Shown one piece after another: positions 23,540 through 34,741 of a stretch of DNA of 64,000 nucleotides. Positions within the stretch are counted from its first letter, which is position 1. Each line of letters opens with the position of its first letter. The position numbers were made by a program, and so were the translations under genes. Under the pieces are notes generated by a model, which did no database searches, had not been told where the DNA came from, and was given only the letters and a program-made list of their open reading frames with translations. Origin of the DNA: Lathyrus oleraceus (Eukaryota; Streptophyta; Magnoliopsida; Fabales; Fabaceae); NCBI RefSeq assembly GCF_024323335.1, contig NC_066581.1:33724699-33788698 (forward strand), given 5' to 3'.

Positions 23540-24877
23540 CTATGGATCCCTAGTAGCTCGGGATGCTGGAAGACGAGAAACACACAGCTTCTTGATCTCT
23601 CTCTCATAGGCAGCTTCCATATCTGCTTTCTCCTTAGCAAGCTGATCATACCTCCTCTTCCAAAACTTGGAAGACTGAGGAAGCAAAGAAGTCCAAGTGT
23701 CGTTCGGATCGTCGATCACTCGATGCTCGAGGAACTCAATCAGAGCGTCCTTCTCCTTAAGCTGCTGCAGCAATTCCTCTCTTTCACGGATCCAAGCACG
23801 TGAAAGGTCTTCTTCTCTCAACTCCTCTACACGTTGGGTAGGGAGGGTTGAAGGCCCAGCCACATCCAACGGTGAAGGTCTCGGATGGTCATATGGCATC
23901 AAGTACACGGCAGCTCTCTGTCTGACCCAAGAGGTGTAGGGCTCCAAAGCAATGCAATTTTTCGGACCCAATTCGTTCCTACTCTTCTTGCAGATCTTGC
24001 GCCAAGCGCGGACAAATCTGGCTTTCAGGCCTTGGGGATCTTTACCCTCCTGAAAGAATACACCTTCTAACAGAATGTTATGAGGTTTATCCTTTAGGGG
24101 GAACCCAAGCTGACGTCGTGCTAGAATGGGATTGTAGCTGATCCCACCACATGTACCAAGAAGAGGCACATTAGGGAATTCACCACAATAGTCAATGATC
24201 TGAACGGTATCATACACGCGATCATACCAAGAGATATCATCATTAGTGAGAGACATGAGTCTCCGAGACCACCGTAGACATCCCTTGTTCTCCTTGAAGG
24301 CAAGAGTCTGCGGCAAGTGCGAAATAAACCACTTGTACAGCAAAGGTAGACAGCAAACAATAACTCCTCCCCCCTTTGCATTCCTCAGGTGCAGAGAGAC
24401 ATAAGCATCACCCAACAAAGTCGGAACGGGATTAAGAATCGAGAAGATCCTAATGGCGTTCATGTCCACGAATTTGTCGAAGTTGGGGAATAAGACCAAT
24501 CCATAGATGAGCAATACAAATAAAGCCTCAAAGGCATCCTCACTCATGGCCTTCCCATATATGGTAGCTTGAGCGACGAGGAAATCCGAAGGAAAACCCT
24601 GAATTCCACCTTTAGTAGTCAGGTTAGCTTTAATCAAAGCTTCATCTATGTGCAACAAATCTGCAATCTCTCGAGCAGTCGGGATACTTTCTAAGCCACT
24701 GAACGGCACCTGATCCAGAATCGGGATCCCAATAAGATGAGAATACTCCTCCAAAGTAGGCAGCAACTGGAAATCCGGGAAGGAGAAGCAGTGATATAGA
24801 GGATCGTAAAACTGAGCTAGAGTACTCATCAATCCCTCATCAACCTGAGTAGTCAACAGAGGGGAATGACTTTCCAT
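23540..24877 (-). CDS. Ogre ORF1 protein, N-terminally truncated and fused to LTR sequence
   Basis: A 445-codon frame upstream of gag, the position of the extra ORF1 that distinguishes Ogre elements. The sequence TTQVDEGLMSTLAQFYDPLY and the following FPDFQLLPTLEEYSHLIG are typical of a large family of plant-specific proteins found in such elements (mobile-domain-like / DUF7745-like; family name from memory). A C-terminal coiled coil (EELREEDLSRAWIREREELL) follows a Pro-rich linker. No catalytic motif is recognised. The ATG at 24877 lies in LTR-derived DNA: the same ATGGAAAG word is in the Ogre-A LTR. The native N-terminus has been lost in a deletion joining the 5' LTR to ORF1, and the frame continues upstream into the LTR to 25012. 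Confidence 0.75.
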   Translation of the reverse strand: MESHSPLLTTQVDEGLMSTLAQFYDPLYHCFSFPDFQLLPTLEEYSHLIGIPILDQVPFSGLESIPTAREIADLLHIDEALIKANLTTKGGIQGFPSDFLVAQATIYGKAMSEDAFEALFVLLIYGLVLFPNFDKFVDMNAIRIFSILNPVPTLLGDAYVSLHLRNAKGGGVIVCCLPLLYKWFISHLPQTLAFKENKGCLRWSRRLMSLTNDDISWYDRVYDTVQIIDYCGEFPNVPLLGTCGGISYNPILARRQLGFPLKDKPHNILLEGVFFQEGKDPQGLKARFVRAWRKICKKSRNELGPKNCIALEPYTSWVRQRAAVYLMPYDHPRPSPLDVAGPSTLPTQRVEELREEDLSRAWIREREELLQQLKEKDALIEFLEHRVIDDPNDTWTSLLPQSSKFWKRRYDQLAKEKADMEAAYEREIKKLCVSRLPASRATRDP

Positions 24878-25471
24878 TTTGGGCAGGTGAAAATTACAGG
24901 TCTTTACTATTTTGGGAAACTTTTTGTCTGACCTCCAATCCTTCACTATGGATGTTTGAAATGTTATATGAGGCTTATATGGACATGACTGAGACCTTTC
25001 CAACCATCTCACACCTTCAAATCCCTGATTAAATGCACAGTTGACGATAGTTGACTTTGCTAGGGTTTTGGTTGACTGAGCCCTGCTTTGATGAATTTCA
25101 AGCCTCTACCACTTGAGATCTTGATTCCAAATGATACCATAACTCATATGAACTTCTTATGAATGATCATGGTGCCCAAATTCTTCAAGAATGACCACCA
25201 TATATGGCTTAATGACTTGTTTTGACTGTCTTGACCTAATTGCTTCATCTGCAAGTAACAAGGTTAGATGACAATATTTTTGTACTTTTGGTTAGTAAAC
25301 AAATGAAAAGCAATGATATACAAGTGCTAAACATGCTTGGTGATCAAGAACCACACTCACAAGATACCCACCCACTAGGAGGGAAGCAAAGGTGCACAAT
25401 GATCCTTGAGGCAATGACATGATATGAGATGATGCCATGAGGGATCTTAGGGTAAAAATTGGGGTCTTACA
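24864..25471 (-). repeat. Ogre-B 5' LTR remnant (first 608 bp only)
   Basis: Matches the start of the Ogre-B 3' LTR (10632-11239) over 608 bp with equal length and few substitutions. It then stops at GAATGACTTT, where ORF1 sequence begins. About 4.8 kb of LTR, the PBS and the leader are missing. The outer end CTTACA adjoins the target duplication. Confidence 0.9.
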
Positions 25472-25476
25472 GCTAC
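25472..25476. repeat. Target site duplication GCTAC, right copy
   Basis: Second copy of the 5-bp duplication made by Ogre-B; the Ogre-A integrase frame resumes here. Confidence 0.95.
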
Positions 25477-26460
25477 TATTGGCTGACAATGGAGTCTGAC
25501 TGCTGCAAATATGTGAAGAAATGCCACAAGTGTCAGATTTATGCGGATAAGATTCATATTCCTCCGACACTTCTGAATGTGATTTCATCACCATGGCCTT
25601 TCTCTATGTGGGGAATCGACATGATCGGCATGATTGAACCGAAAGCGTCCAATGGACACAGGTTTATTCTCGTAGCAATTGATTACTTCACCAAATGGGT
25701 TGAGGTCGCTTCGTATGCGAACGTGACTAGACAGGTGGTTGTGAAGTTTATCAAAAACCAGCTGATTTGCCGTTATGGTGTGCCAGATAAGATCATTACT
25801 GATAATGGATCTAATCTGAATAACAAGATGATGGATGAGTTGTGCGCTGAATTTAAGATTGCACACCATAATTCCTCTCCCTACAGACCTAAGATGAATG
25901 GGGCTGTTGAAGCTGCTAATAAGAATATCAAGAAGATTATCCAGAAGATGACAGTTACGTACAAGGATTGGCATGAGATGCTGCCATTTGCTTTGCATGG
26001 TTATCGTACATCTGTCCGCACTTCAACAGGGGCAACCCCTTTCTCTCTTGTTTACGGCATGGAGGTTGTTCTCCCAGTAGAGGTGGAGATCCCATCAATG
26101 AGAGTCTTGATGGAAGCCAAGTTGACTGATGCTGAATGGATTCAGAGTCGTTATGACCAGTTGAATCTGATTGAAGAGAAGCGATTGGCTGCCATGTGCC
26201 ATGGTCAGTTATATCAGCAAAGAATGAAGAAAGCATTCGATAAGAAGGTCAAGCCTCGTGTGTTCCGAGAAGGTGACCTTGTGCTTAAGAAAGTCTTGTC
26301 TTTCGTGCCCGATTCCAGGGGCAAGTGGACTCCAAACTACGAAGGTCCATATGTTGTTAAGAGAGCCTTTTCAGGCGGAGCTTTGATGCTTACAACAATG
26401 GATGGGGAGGATTTCACTCGTCCTGTGAATTCAGATGTAGTCAAGAAATACTTTGCCTAA
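25472..26460 (+). pseudogene. Ogre-A integrase, remainder (interrupted upstream)
   Basis: Integrase inserts the cDNA into the host genome. The second half of the zinc-binding domain (CHKC) comes first, then the catalytic core with GIDMIG, TDNGS (Asp codon 25801-25803) and NGAVEAANK (Glu codon 25909-25911). The C-terminal domain (EGDLVLKKV, GPYVVKRA) ends in KKYFA and TAA at 26458-26460. This stretch is open without lesions. The native gene is broken by Ogre-B between the His pair and the Cys pair of the zinc-binding domain, and by the upstream nonsense codon at 2409. Confidence 0.92.
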
Positions 26461-26497
26461 AAAAAAGTATATGCAAATGAAAAAACAGAATAGCTCG

Positions 26498-26718
26498 CTA
26501 AGTTGAAAACCCGAAAGGGCAGCTTAGGCAAAAATGAGCGTCTCGGTGGAGAACCCGCAAGGGCGATCGAGGCAAAAGTTAGAGACATAAAAAAGAAGTA
26601 TATTTGCATCCCGCTAGATTGAGTACCTCACCCTGGGGCAATCTAGGCAAAAGTTAGGGATTTGGCAAGTAACTGCATCCTGACAAGACTTTCTGTTCTG
26701 CAGCCGTCTTTTCGTCAG
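26498..26718 (+). ncRNA. Stem-loop array after integrase, Ogre-A copy
   Basis: Begins 38 bp after the pol stop. SL1 26498-26527: arms CTAAGTTG/CAGCTTAG, then CCC-GAAA-GGG. SL2 26542-26571: arms CTCGGTGG/CGATCGAG (six pairs, one mismatch, one pair), then CCC-GCAA-GGG. SL3 26614-26646: arms CTAGATTG/CAATCTAG, perfect. SL4 26680-26718: CTGAC+AAGAC pairing with GTCTT+GTCAG across a TTC bulge. The first three are each followed by GGCAAAA; SL1 and SL2 carry GNRA tetraloops. The arms differ but stay complementary, which suggests a selected RNA structure. Confidence 0.65.
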
Positions 26719-29700
26719 AGATTCTCGATTCATCGTCGACTGAAGCTTCGAATACATCGAGATTCAAATTGGTAGAGAAAAGATCATTATGTTCAATGTA
26801 GCCACCTTCCAATATATATCATTGATTTCAAATTTGTACAGATCTATGGAGTCTTGCCATTTGCAGGCTACCATTCCACCAAATCAATTTGAGCTTTTTA
26901 TCCAATTATTTGCACTCTTAGTTGTTTCAATTCGACAAATGTTTTGCATGTTTTAATTGATAAAATGTCATTGTTTTAAACAAATAAATTTTTCAAAATT
27001 GTTGTTTTAAACAAAGTGAATATTCACAATGATGAAAAGATACTCAAGAATTTCTCAGTGCTCTCCCAAGGGTGGCATGATTTCTAACAGGTAAGACATT
27101 TGTTCATATTTCTGGCTTGGTTGTATCCTCTTTATCCTGCTTTGTTGTTGGGGTTGTTCCCCAGGTAGAGTTGTTGTTGTGGGTTGTTCCCCTAAGCAGA
27201 GTGTTGTGGAAGACTCAGCTCCTTCCCCAGCAGTAGTCTCTCCCCAGCATGGGTGTTTTTCCTTTGGAAGATTCGGTGGTTGGTGGATTGACATTCTGGT
27301 ACCCATCATTCTCCCCAGTGCAGTCGCCGGATGAGTTGTTGCTTCTTTCCTCAGCACAGTCGCTAGTGGAATCTGTGATATATCCCCAGAGTAGGGCGCT
27401 TGTGGAAGACGTCGTTTTTCTCCAGCAGTACCCTCTTCCCCGGCCAAGTCGCCAGCTGAGTTGCTATATCTCCCCATCAGTGCGTTTATCCCTTCAGCAG
27501 AGTAATGAGTATGTTCCTCCTCAGCAGTTGTGGATGTTCTCCTCAGAAGAGTCAGCATGTAGTGGTTGATTCCCCCAGCTCTCTTCCATATCCCCAGTGG
27601 ATCCCGCAGTGGATTTCCCTAGCGGAGCCGTCAGTAGATTTGTGGTTTGGTGGATTGTATTTTGTGCAGAATCCCAAGAGAGTTGTTATTCCCAACAGAA
27701 TCAGGATTGTATCTATGATAATACCCTCAGAGTCTCCGTCAGGGCTGATATCCTCGACAGAGTTGCTTTTGTGGCAGTTTAGGCTTGTTGAAATCTCGGT
27801 TGCCCCAGTAGGGTTGGTTGGTGATCTAGCATCCAGAGATTGGGTTGATTTCCTGATTGCTTTCGATCCTTAGTAGAGCGGTTTGTCGCAGAGTCTACTT
27901 GTGTGATCTGTTTTTTCCTCCAATGGGTGTATTCCCGATGGATCGGCTATTTGTGTTCTCCCCAGGTAGAGTTGCTTGTGCAGTAGATTCTACTTGGATG
28001 ATCTGTTCTCCCTTTGTGGGTTGTTCCCCAGTGGAGTTGTGTGGAGTTTGCTTTCATAGCAGTCCTCGCTTGTGCGATGAACTTTTGACGCTGAGGATTC
28101 CCCTGCAGATATTTCGGGATTTCTCGTTCCCCAACAGATTTGTCTTTGTGGTTGTTTATGCCTGTTGTGACTTTCTGTACTCCAGTTGGGTTGATTGTTG
28201 ATCCATTACTCAGAGATTTTGTTGATATCTCTGATCTTTTGCCTCCTCGCAGATCTTTGCTTTTCAGCATGTGGATCTCCGGCAGATTGGCTTTCCAGTT
28301 GGTTTTTCCCCTGGAAGTATAGTACCGGGCGTTTGATTCCTGGGCCTATTTGTGTTAGATTTGTCTGTATTGTCAGCATTCATCAAACATAAATCACGCA
28401 TATTCATGCATACTCATAAACATTCAGATATTCATGTTGCATTTTTTTGCCATATATCTTTTGTTTGTTGTCTCCTGCTATGGGTGATATAGATCTCTTT
28501 ATAGATCTCCCCAAGCAGATGTCGGGTGTCTAATCTCTCCATATAGAGTCAGCCCCATAAGCAGAAAGTGTTTGTCTTTCCTTCTGCAGTTCCCCACTGA
28601 GATATATCCTCATGGATGACGGTTTCTTCCGTTTCCTCCCAACATATATATTGGGATGGATGTTCCTATTGAGTTATATCCTCATTAGGACGTGTTTTGA
28701 TTCAGTCTGTCTTTTCGATTTGGTTCCGAATTGGCATTTGTCAACCGTTTCTTGTGCTTCCCTGTGGAATAAACAAATGAATTGCCGAGTAACCGGCATT
28801 AATTCTTTTATACCCAGCGGAATCTGTTTTGGGCCTCTACCCTCATACCGGTAGTTGTAAGTCCTATGTTTCCTCTTCTTGGCGCAATTGGTGGTTATAT
28901 ACCTTTTATTCCTCAGCAAGAGTCGATTTGGTTTTCTACCCAATATCCGGTAGTTGTAAATCCTAATATTTTTCTGCTCTCCAGCAGTTTGTGGTTTGTT
29001 ATAAACCCTACTTTTGTTCCCGTGCGGATTTGTGATTCTTTCATTCCCACGCGGAGTTGTGGTCTTCTACCCAGTATTCGGTGGATGTAAACCCTAAATT
29101 TCTTTTTATCCTCATCAGAGTTGTTGGCTACTACCCCGTATTCGGTAGTCGTAAGGCCTATATCTTTTCCCCTAGCAGAGGTAACCCTTGTGGTTCGTTC
29201 TGGTTGATGGTGGATTTTGTGCTGTTATGGTTTTATTCCCAACGGAGTCTGTGCTTGATTATGGATAATTGCCGGATGCTAGCAATTTTATCCCCAGCCA
29301 GAGTTTTGGTTTTCTACCCCGTATTCGGTAGTTGTGAACCCTAATTTCTCCCCTTTGCAGAGTTAACCTTGTTGTTCATCCTAACCGATGATGGTTACTC
29401 TTTGTGGTTATCTTCATTCGATATTCGATGTTGATATTCCTTCTTTGCTTGTGGATAATTGTCGGTTGCTCACAATTGTATCCCCAGCAAGTCTTCTGGA
29501 TAATTGTCGTATGCTTGCAACTTTATCCCTTTTGAAGTCGCCAGTGGGTCCTTTCACCGTTTGCTAGTGATTTGTTCCCCGGATTATTGATTGTTTATCA
29601 ATATATCCCCAGCTAGTCTTTGTGGATAATTGTTGTTTATGCAATTCATCCTCAGCAGATCGCCTTTCATTTACCCGTTTGCTTGGTAATGATTGTTGCT

Positions 29701-31364
29701 CCCTTTGATTGGTCATCTTTATATACCTAGTTGGTATCCCGATGCCTTTCTTTTCAGTCGATTTATCCTTTGTTAACCCAGTAACCGGTTGCGGATAATC
29801 TTCCATGCGAGTATGTTATCCACGTTCTGACGGTAATGGATAATATATCTCATACACTCTTCAGTCGAAGCCTGTTGTGTTTCCCTGGTCGAGTAAGATT
29901 CGTTATTTCCCTTTGCGGAGTCGAATATTTGTTGTTGGATAATTGCTGGATGCTTGTAATTTATCCCTTTGAGTTATCTTTCGTTTACCCGTATGCTTGG
30001 TATCGATTGTCTCTCTTTTTGGTTGACCACCTATTATATGCCCTAACCGGTATCTCTGGTGTCTCTTCCTTTCGAGTGTATTATTCACGTTCTGACGGTA
30101 ATGAATAATATACCTCTTTCGCTCTTTGGTTGGAATCCTTTGTTGATCTTCCCTAGTAGAGTAAGATTCGTATTCTTTGTAGAATCGAATATCCATCCTT
30201 TAACCAGTTTGTGTTTTGGATGATGAGTGTCTTGGCATATATACCAATTCACGTTTTCGGTAGGTCACCTATTATATACCCCGGTATCCCTAGTGTTTCC
30301 TTCCATGCGAGTATATTATCTACGTTCTAACGGTAATAGATAATATATCTCATGCGAGTATTCTATCCACGTTCTGACGGTAATGGATATTATATCTCAT
30401 GCGCTCTTTGGGTTTGTGTCCCCAGTTGAGTAAGATTTGTTTTCCCGTTGTGGATTCGAATGTCCATCCTGAAAGTCGATTTTCTTTTTCAAGCCCTCCT
30501 TTCGGATGATGAGTGTTTTGGAATATATACCAATTCACGCTTTGGTCGGTCACCTATTATATACCTCGGTATCCCTGGTGTTCCTTCCTTTCTGCTCCCT
30601 ATTATGACCTTGGTCCCCTGTGGAGTCAGATTTTCCTGAGTAGATGTACCTTTTTCAGGTCTTTCTCAGATGTTGGTTGATTAATATCTCTCACCCTTAT
30701 ACCGGTCTTAGATATTCATTCTTCCTGAGTTTGTTGCCCTTATATCGGTAACACCTCATTGCCTTGTTGCTTCCCCAGGAGAGTCTCTTTGTTAGACATT
30801 TCTCCAGTGGAGTTTTCTGTGGTGATTTTTACCCTTTGCTGTATTGGCGTTTTCCCCAATATATGCAATTTTCCCCGGCAGGGAGGTTCTTTGTGAATCG
30901 TTCCTTGGTCCGAGTCCGGATTTTCCATCCGAGGTATCCCTTGTGGATAGTTTGAGTCAGCTTGAGTCTTTCCAATGGATGTGTTGTCCTTTGGAAATCT
31001 TCTTTTCCCCAGTGTGAGTCCTTCACTTCCCAGTAAGGTCTCCGGTCCAGTCGTGTTTTGTTCACGCTGTGTCAGTTTTGTTGGTCCCTAATTCAGAGTC
31101 GTGTCCTGCTCACGCCTTCTTTTTCTTTTTATCCCCAATAAGACTCCCGCTAGAGTCTCTGTTCCTGGTGAGTGTATTACTCCGATGGATTGTTTGTTCT
31201 TCTGTGTGAACCATATCCCCACAGAGTTTTGTTTGTCTTTTGCATGCATACATCTGCATCATGAGGTCTCTTAGGGACCAAAATTTGTCTCATTACTGTT
31301 ATTTAAGCCCATTCTACCGCGTCGAGATGAAGATTTCTAAACTACAATTCTCCGGCTAGAATGA
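26719..31364 (+). repeat. Ogre-A 3' UTR with tandem arrays
   Basis: Non-coding 4.6-kb region collinear (in opposite orientation) with the Ogre-B 3' UTR. About 27120-28330 repeats CCCCAGYAGAGTTG-like words roughly every 40-70 bp. About 28830-29560 holds units with TACCCAGTATTCGGTAG. About 29560-30640 holds 240-310 bp units with ACGTTCTGACGGTAATGGATAA and GGTATATACCAATTCACG. No conserved reading frame is seen; the ORFs here are repeat shadows. Confidence 0.85.
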
Positions 31365-31381
31365 CCTTAAATAGGGGCATC
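31365..31381 (+). promoter_or_regulatory. Ogre-A polypurine tract
   Basis: TTAAATAGGGGCATC immediately before the LTR start TGTAAGACC. The same word borders the Ogre-B 3' LTR, and ATTGAATAGGGGCAGC borders that of Ogre-C. It is the expected primer for plus-strand DNA synthesis. Confidence 0.8.
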
Positions 31382-32525
31382 TGTAAGACCCCAATTTTGT
31401 CCCTAAAGATCCCTCATGGCATCATATCATATCATGTCATTGCCTCAAGGATCATTGTGCACCTTTGCTTGCTCTCCTGTGGGTGGGTTATCTTTTGAGA
31501 GTGATTCTTGATCACCAAGCATGTTGTGCATTTGTATATCATTGCTTTTCATTTGTTTACTAACCAAAAAGTACAAAAATATGTCATCTAACCTTGTTAC
31601 TTGCAGATGAAGCAATCTTAGGTCAAGCCAGTCAAAGGCAAGTCATTAAGCAATAGATGGTGGCCATTCTGAAGAATTTAGGCACCATGATCATTCACAA
31701 GAGTTCATATGAACCATGATATCATTTTGAATCAAGATCTCAAGTGGTAGAGGCTTGGATTTCATCTGAGCATAGTTAGGGCAGCTGAAACCCTAGAAAA
31801 GTCAACACAAGTCAATTGTGCATTCAATCATGGATTTGATGGTGGGAGATGGTTATAGAGGCCTCATTCATGTCCATACAAGTCCCATTTGACATGTCAA
31901 ACATCAACAATGGAAAATTTGAGGTCATATGAAAAGTTTCCAAAAATAGTAAGTGACCTGTAATTTCAAACTGCCAAAAATGGAAAGGTCTTCTCCTCAA
32001 ATTTACATCATCAAGAAAGCTTCAAATCAAATTTTGCCCAACATGAAAGTTGAATATCTTGCTCTCACCTTTCCAAAAAGTCCAAGAACATCCATTTCTC
32101 ATGTGTGGTTAAGAAGTTATGGATCAATCATTGTCAAGAAATTTTGAACTTCAAGCTTGCATAACTTTTGCACCAAATATCCAATTGGAGTGGTTCTTTT
32201 TGGAGCATTTCTCTCTTGATCTCTACTATCATAATCATGCATCACATATCATCAATTCTCATTGCAAAAATTTTGAACTTTTCACTTGAACTTTATTTGA
32301 ATTTTGGAGGGAAAAGTAACAATTTGAAAATTATGCTTTGTTTCCACTTCCAATCAAATGCCTTTGCCTCCAAACAAGATTTGCAAGTGAATTGGCACAA
32401 AAATCGTGCACTGTAGCATGCCATGCACATGTAAGGGTGATTTTGGCAATTTGCATAAACACCTTCATCTCACTTAATCTAAGGGTTTTGCTTAATTGTG
32501 ATTAGTGAACATGATTAACAGAGGG

Positions 32526-32533
32526 TATATATT
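32526..32533 (+). promoter_or_regulatory. TATA-like box in the Ogre-A LTR
   Basis: GGGTATATATTCCTAATCAT; the homologous Ogre-B position also has a TATA-like word followed by CCTAATCATAACAG. This is a likely core promoter for full-length RNA, about 1.1 kb into the LTR. Confidence 0.5.
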
Positions 32534-34741
32534 CCTAATCATAACAGAAATTCGGGGAACAACTTCACAATTTCATATCTGAAAAAATTTCACATCATTG
32601 TTCTCTCAACTTTTTTTCGAATTTCTTCATAAGCATTGGCTGGTTCTTGGTTTATTCATCATCTCCAAGCACAATTGAAGATTGTTGAAGCAAGATCTTG
32701 AAGAATTCAAGCTGAATCGTGGACTGTTGAAGCACATGAACATCCATGGCAATTGAGATTTCTGGACCAATCGAGCATTGCTGAGCTGTTCTTCATCATC
32801 CTTTCATCTCTCTAAACATTGTGGAGCATCTGTTTTAACTTGCCAGGACCTGAGAAGCACGATTTCACTTCTGCATCTTCATTAAGGTTAGGTTTCGATG
32901 CTCATGATTCTTGAAATTGTTGGATGCATCTTGTAGATCTTTGAACATAGGTTATGCTGAGCTTTAGATCGTGAATTTTCATTGAGTATTGAGGTAGTTA
33001 TGATGATTACAAGTTTGATATGTGAAACTTCCATTGCTCGATTCTCTGAACATGTTTAGAATTAGGTTAAATTGATGCTGGATTATTGATGTGTGATGCA
33101 AGATGAATCGATTGATATACGTTTTGTGAATTTCTGTGCACATTGGATCTTGATGATGATGAACATGATGAATGTGCATGAAGGTCTAGGGTTTTGCATT
33201 TCCAGATTTCATTTGATCTTCATGGCGCGCTGTGTGCATGTGTTTTGGTGTTTTTCGCCATGTATTGGTCCAAGTGTTGGCTGCTGATTGGCCAGCGTTT
33301 CAATTAAATGAAACGCGGCGTTTTAACATGGCGCCATTTTCAAACTTCAGCGTGGTTCGATTCCGGCTGTTTGACATTTCCAAATGTTTGCTTTGCTTTT
33401 TTAACTTGTGCTCATATATTCCTGCTATGACATTTCATGTGATTTTTAATTTTTCATCCACTTCCAAAATTCATAACTTCAAAAATAATGATCCAAATCA
33501 CATGAAATTTTTTGCACAATGATCTTCATGATGTCTTCTATTCTCTGGATATTTTTACAGAATTTGTGCACGGTTGAAAATGTTTTTGGCCTAGGGTTTA
33601 TGTTTGCATGTCATACCTTGCACCTTGCTTGCCTTTTCCTTTGTGAAATGATGATGGTTAATCCAATGCTTTTGAAAATTTACATGCTTAATCTAAACAC
33701 TTTGATTGATCTTTTGGCTTTGAGTTTATATTTTTAACATGCTTGGTTGTTGAGATATGATGTGATTAATGTAGGTGTGACAATGTGTGTCACACCATTT
33801 CTTGTCCAACTTGTTGATTTTATTTACCATGCCAATTAAATGCCAAATGATCTGATTTTTTGCATGTTACTCCTTCTGGATGTTAGGATTGATCATGAAT
33901 TTTTGTAGAATTTTTAGATCTATTTCCAATTTGTTTGAGATTTTCTTTGCTGGTTGGTCATAATTGGAATTTTGATGAGTGTTGAACTTCCATGATTTGT
34001 GAAATTCTTGTGCCTTATCATATGAGCCTGAAATTTTGCACATGTATTCTAGACACATTGAAGTTTGTCTTGGCTTTGGTTTGAGTCATTTATCACTTGT
34101 CATCTCTGTTTTAGGATTGCCTTAAGTTGATGTATCAATTTGTGCTTCCTTTGAGCTTGTTAATGCTTACCTTGACTTAGTGAATTTCTTTGACATGCTT
34201 ATACTTATCCAAATGCCATAATTTTTGGTGTGTTGATCATTCGATGTGTGCTGTTTAGCCATGATTTTTCTTGAGGATTATTGAGTCATTCTGGAATTAA
34301 TATGCCTTTGATCATTCTGTTGCTTCTATGTGGTTTCAACTTGCCTATCTTGACATGTTTTGATTATGAAATTCTTTTGGTAGTTGATATTGACATGAGA
34401 CCTTTTGGAATAGTTTCTAATTTGATTAATCTTGATTCTTGTCAATTTTCATGTTCTGTTTTGAATTATTTCTCCCCCTTTGACCCTAGGCTTTGTCCTA
34501 GTGGTTTGCTTCTCATGTTTGGAGCTTTGTTTCAGGTTGCACATGCAAGTTACACAATTGATGATGCCTCATCTTGAGAGCATTTGATATTTGCTTTTGA
34601 GTACTAATGTGTGTTTTGTAGGTTGATGTTGATTCAATTGGGATTGACTCGTGGCTTATGCCTTTGCCTATATTGGTTGACTGTTGATATTAACTGTTGG
34701 TTGTTTATCTGAGTTGTATACTGATTTGTTTGATGTTTGCA

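Larger units (their letters stand above)
3834..25471 (-). mobile_element. Ogre-B, minus-strand Ogre element nested in Ogre-A
   Basis: Bounded by TGTAGCGG at the left and CTTACA at the right, with 5-bp duplications GCTAC outside. Read on the minus strand it contains: 5' LTR remnant (608 bp), truncated ORF1, gag-pro, intron, pol, stem-loop array, repeat-rich 3' UTR, polypurine tract and a complete 3' LTR. The 3' LTR carries a solo LTR of another family. Length is 21.6 kb, or about 19.7 kb without the nested solo LTR; with a full 5' LTR and leader it would be about 25 kb, as expected for Ogre. It has at least four lesions: deletion of the 5' LTR end/PBS/leader, a nonsense codon in gag-pro, a one-base deletion in RT and a nonsense codon in integrase. 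It cannot be autonomous. Confidence 0.95.
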
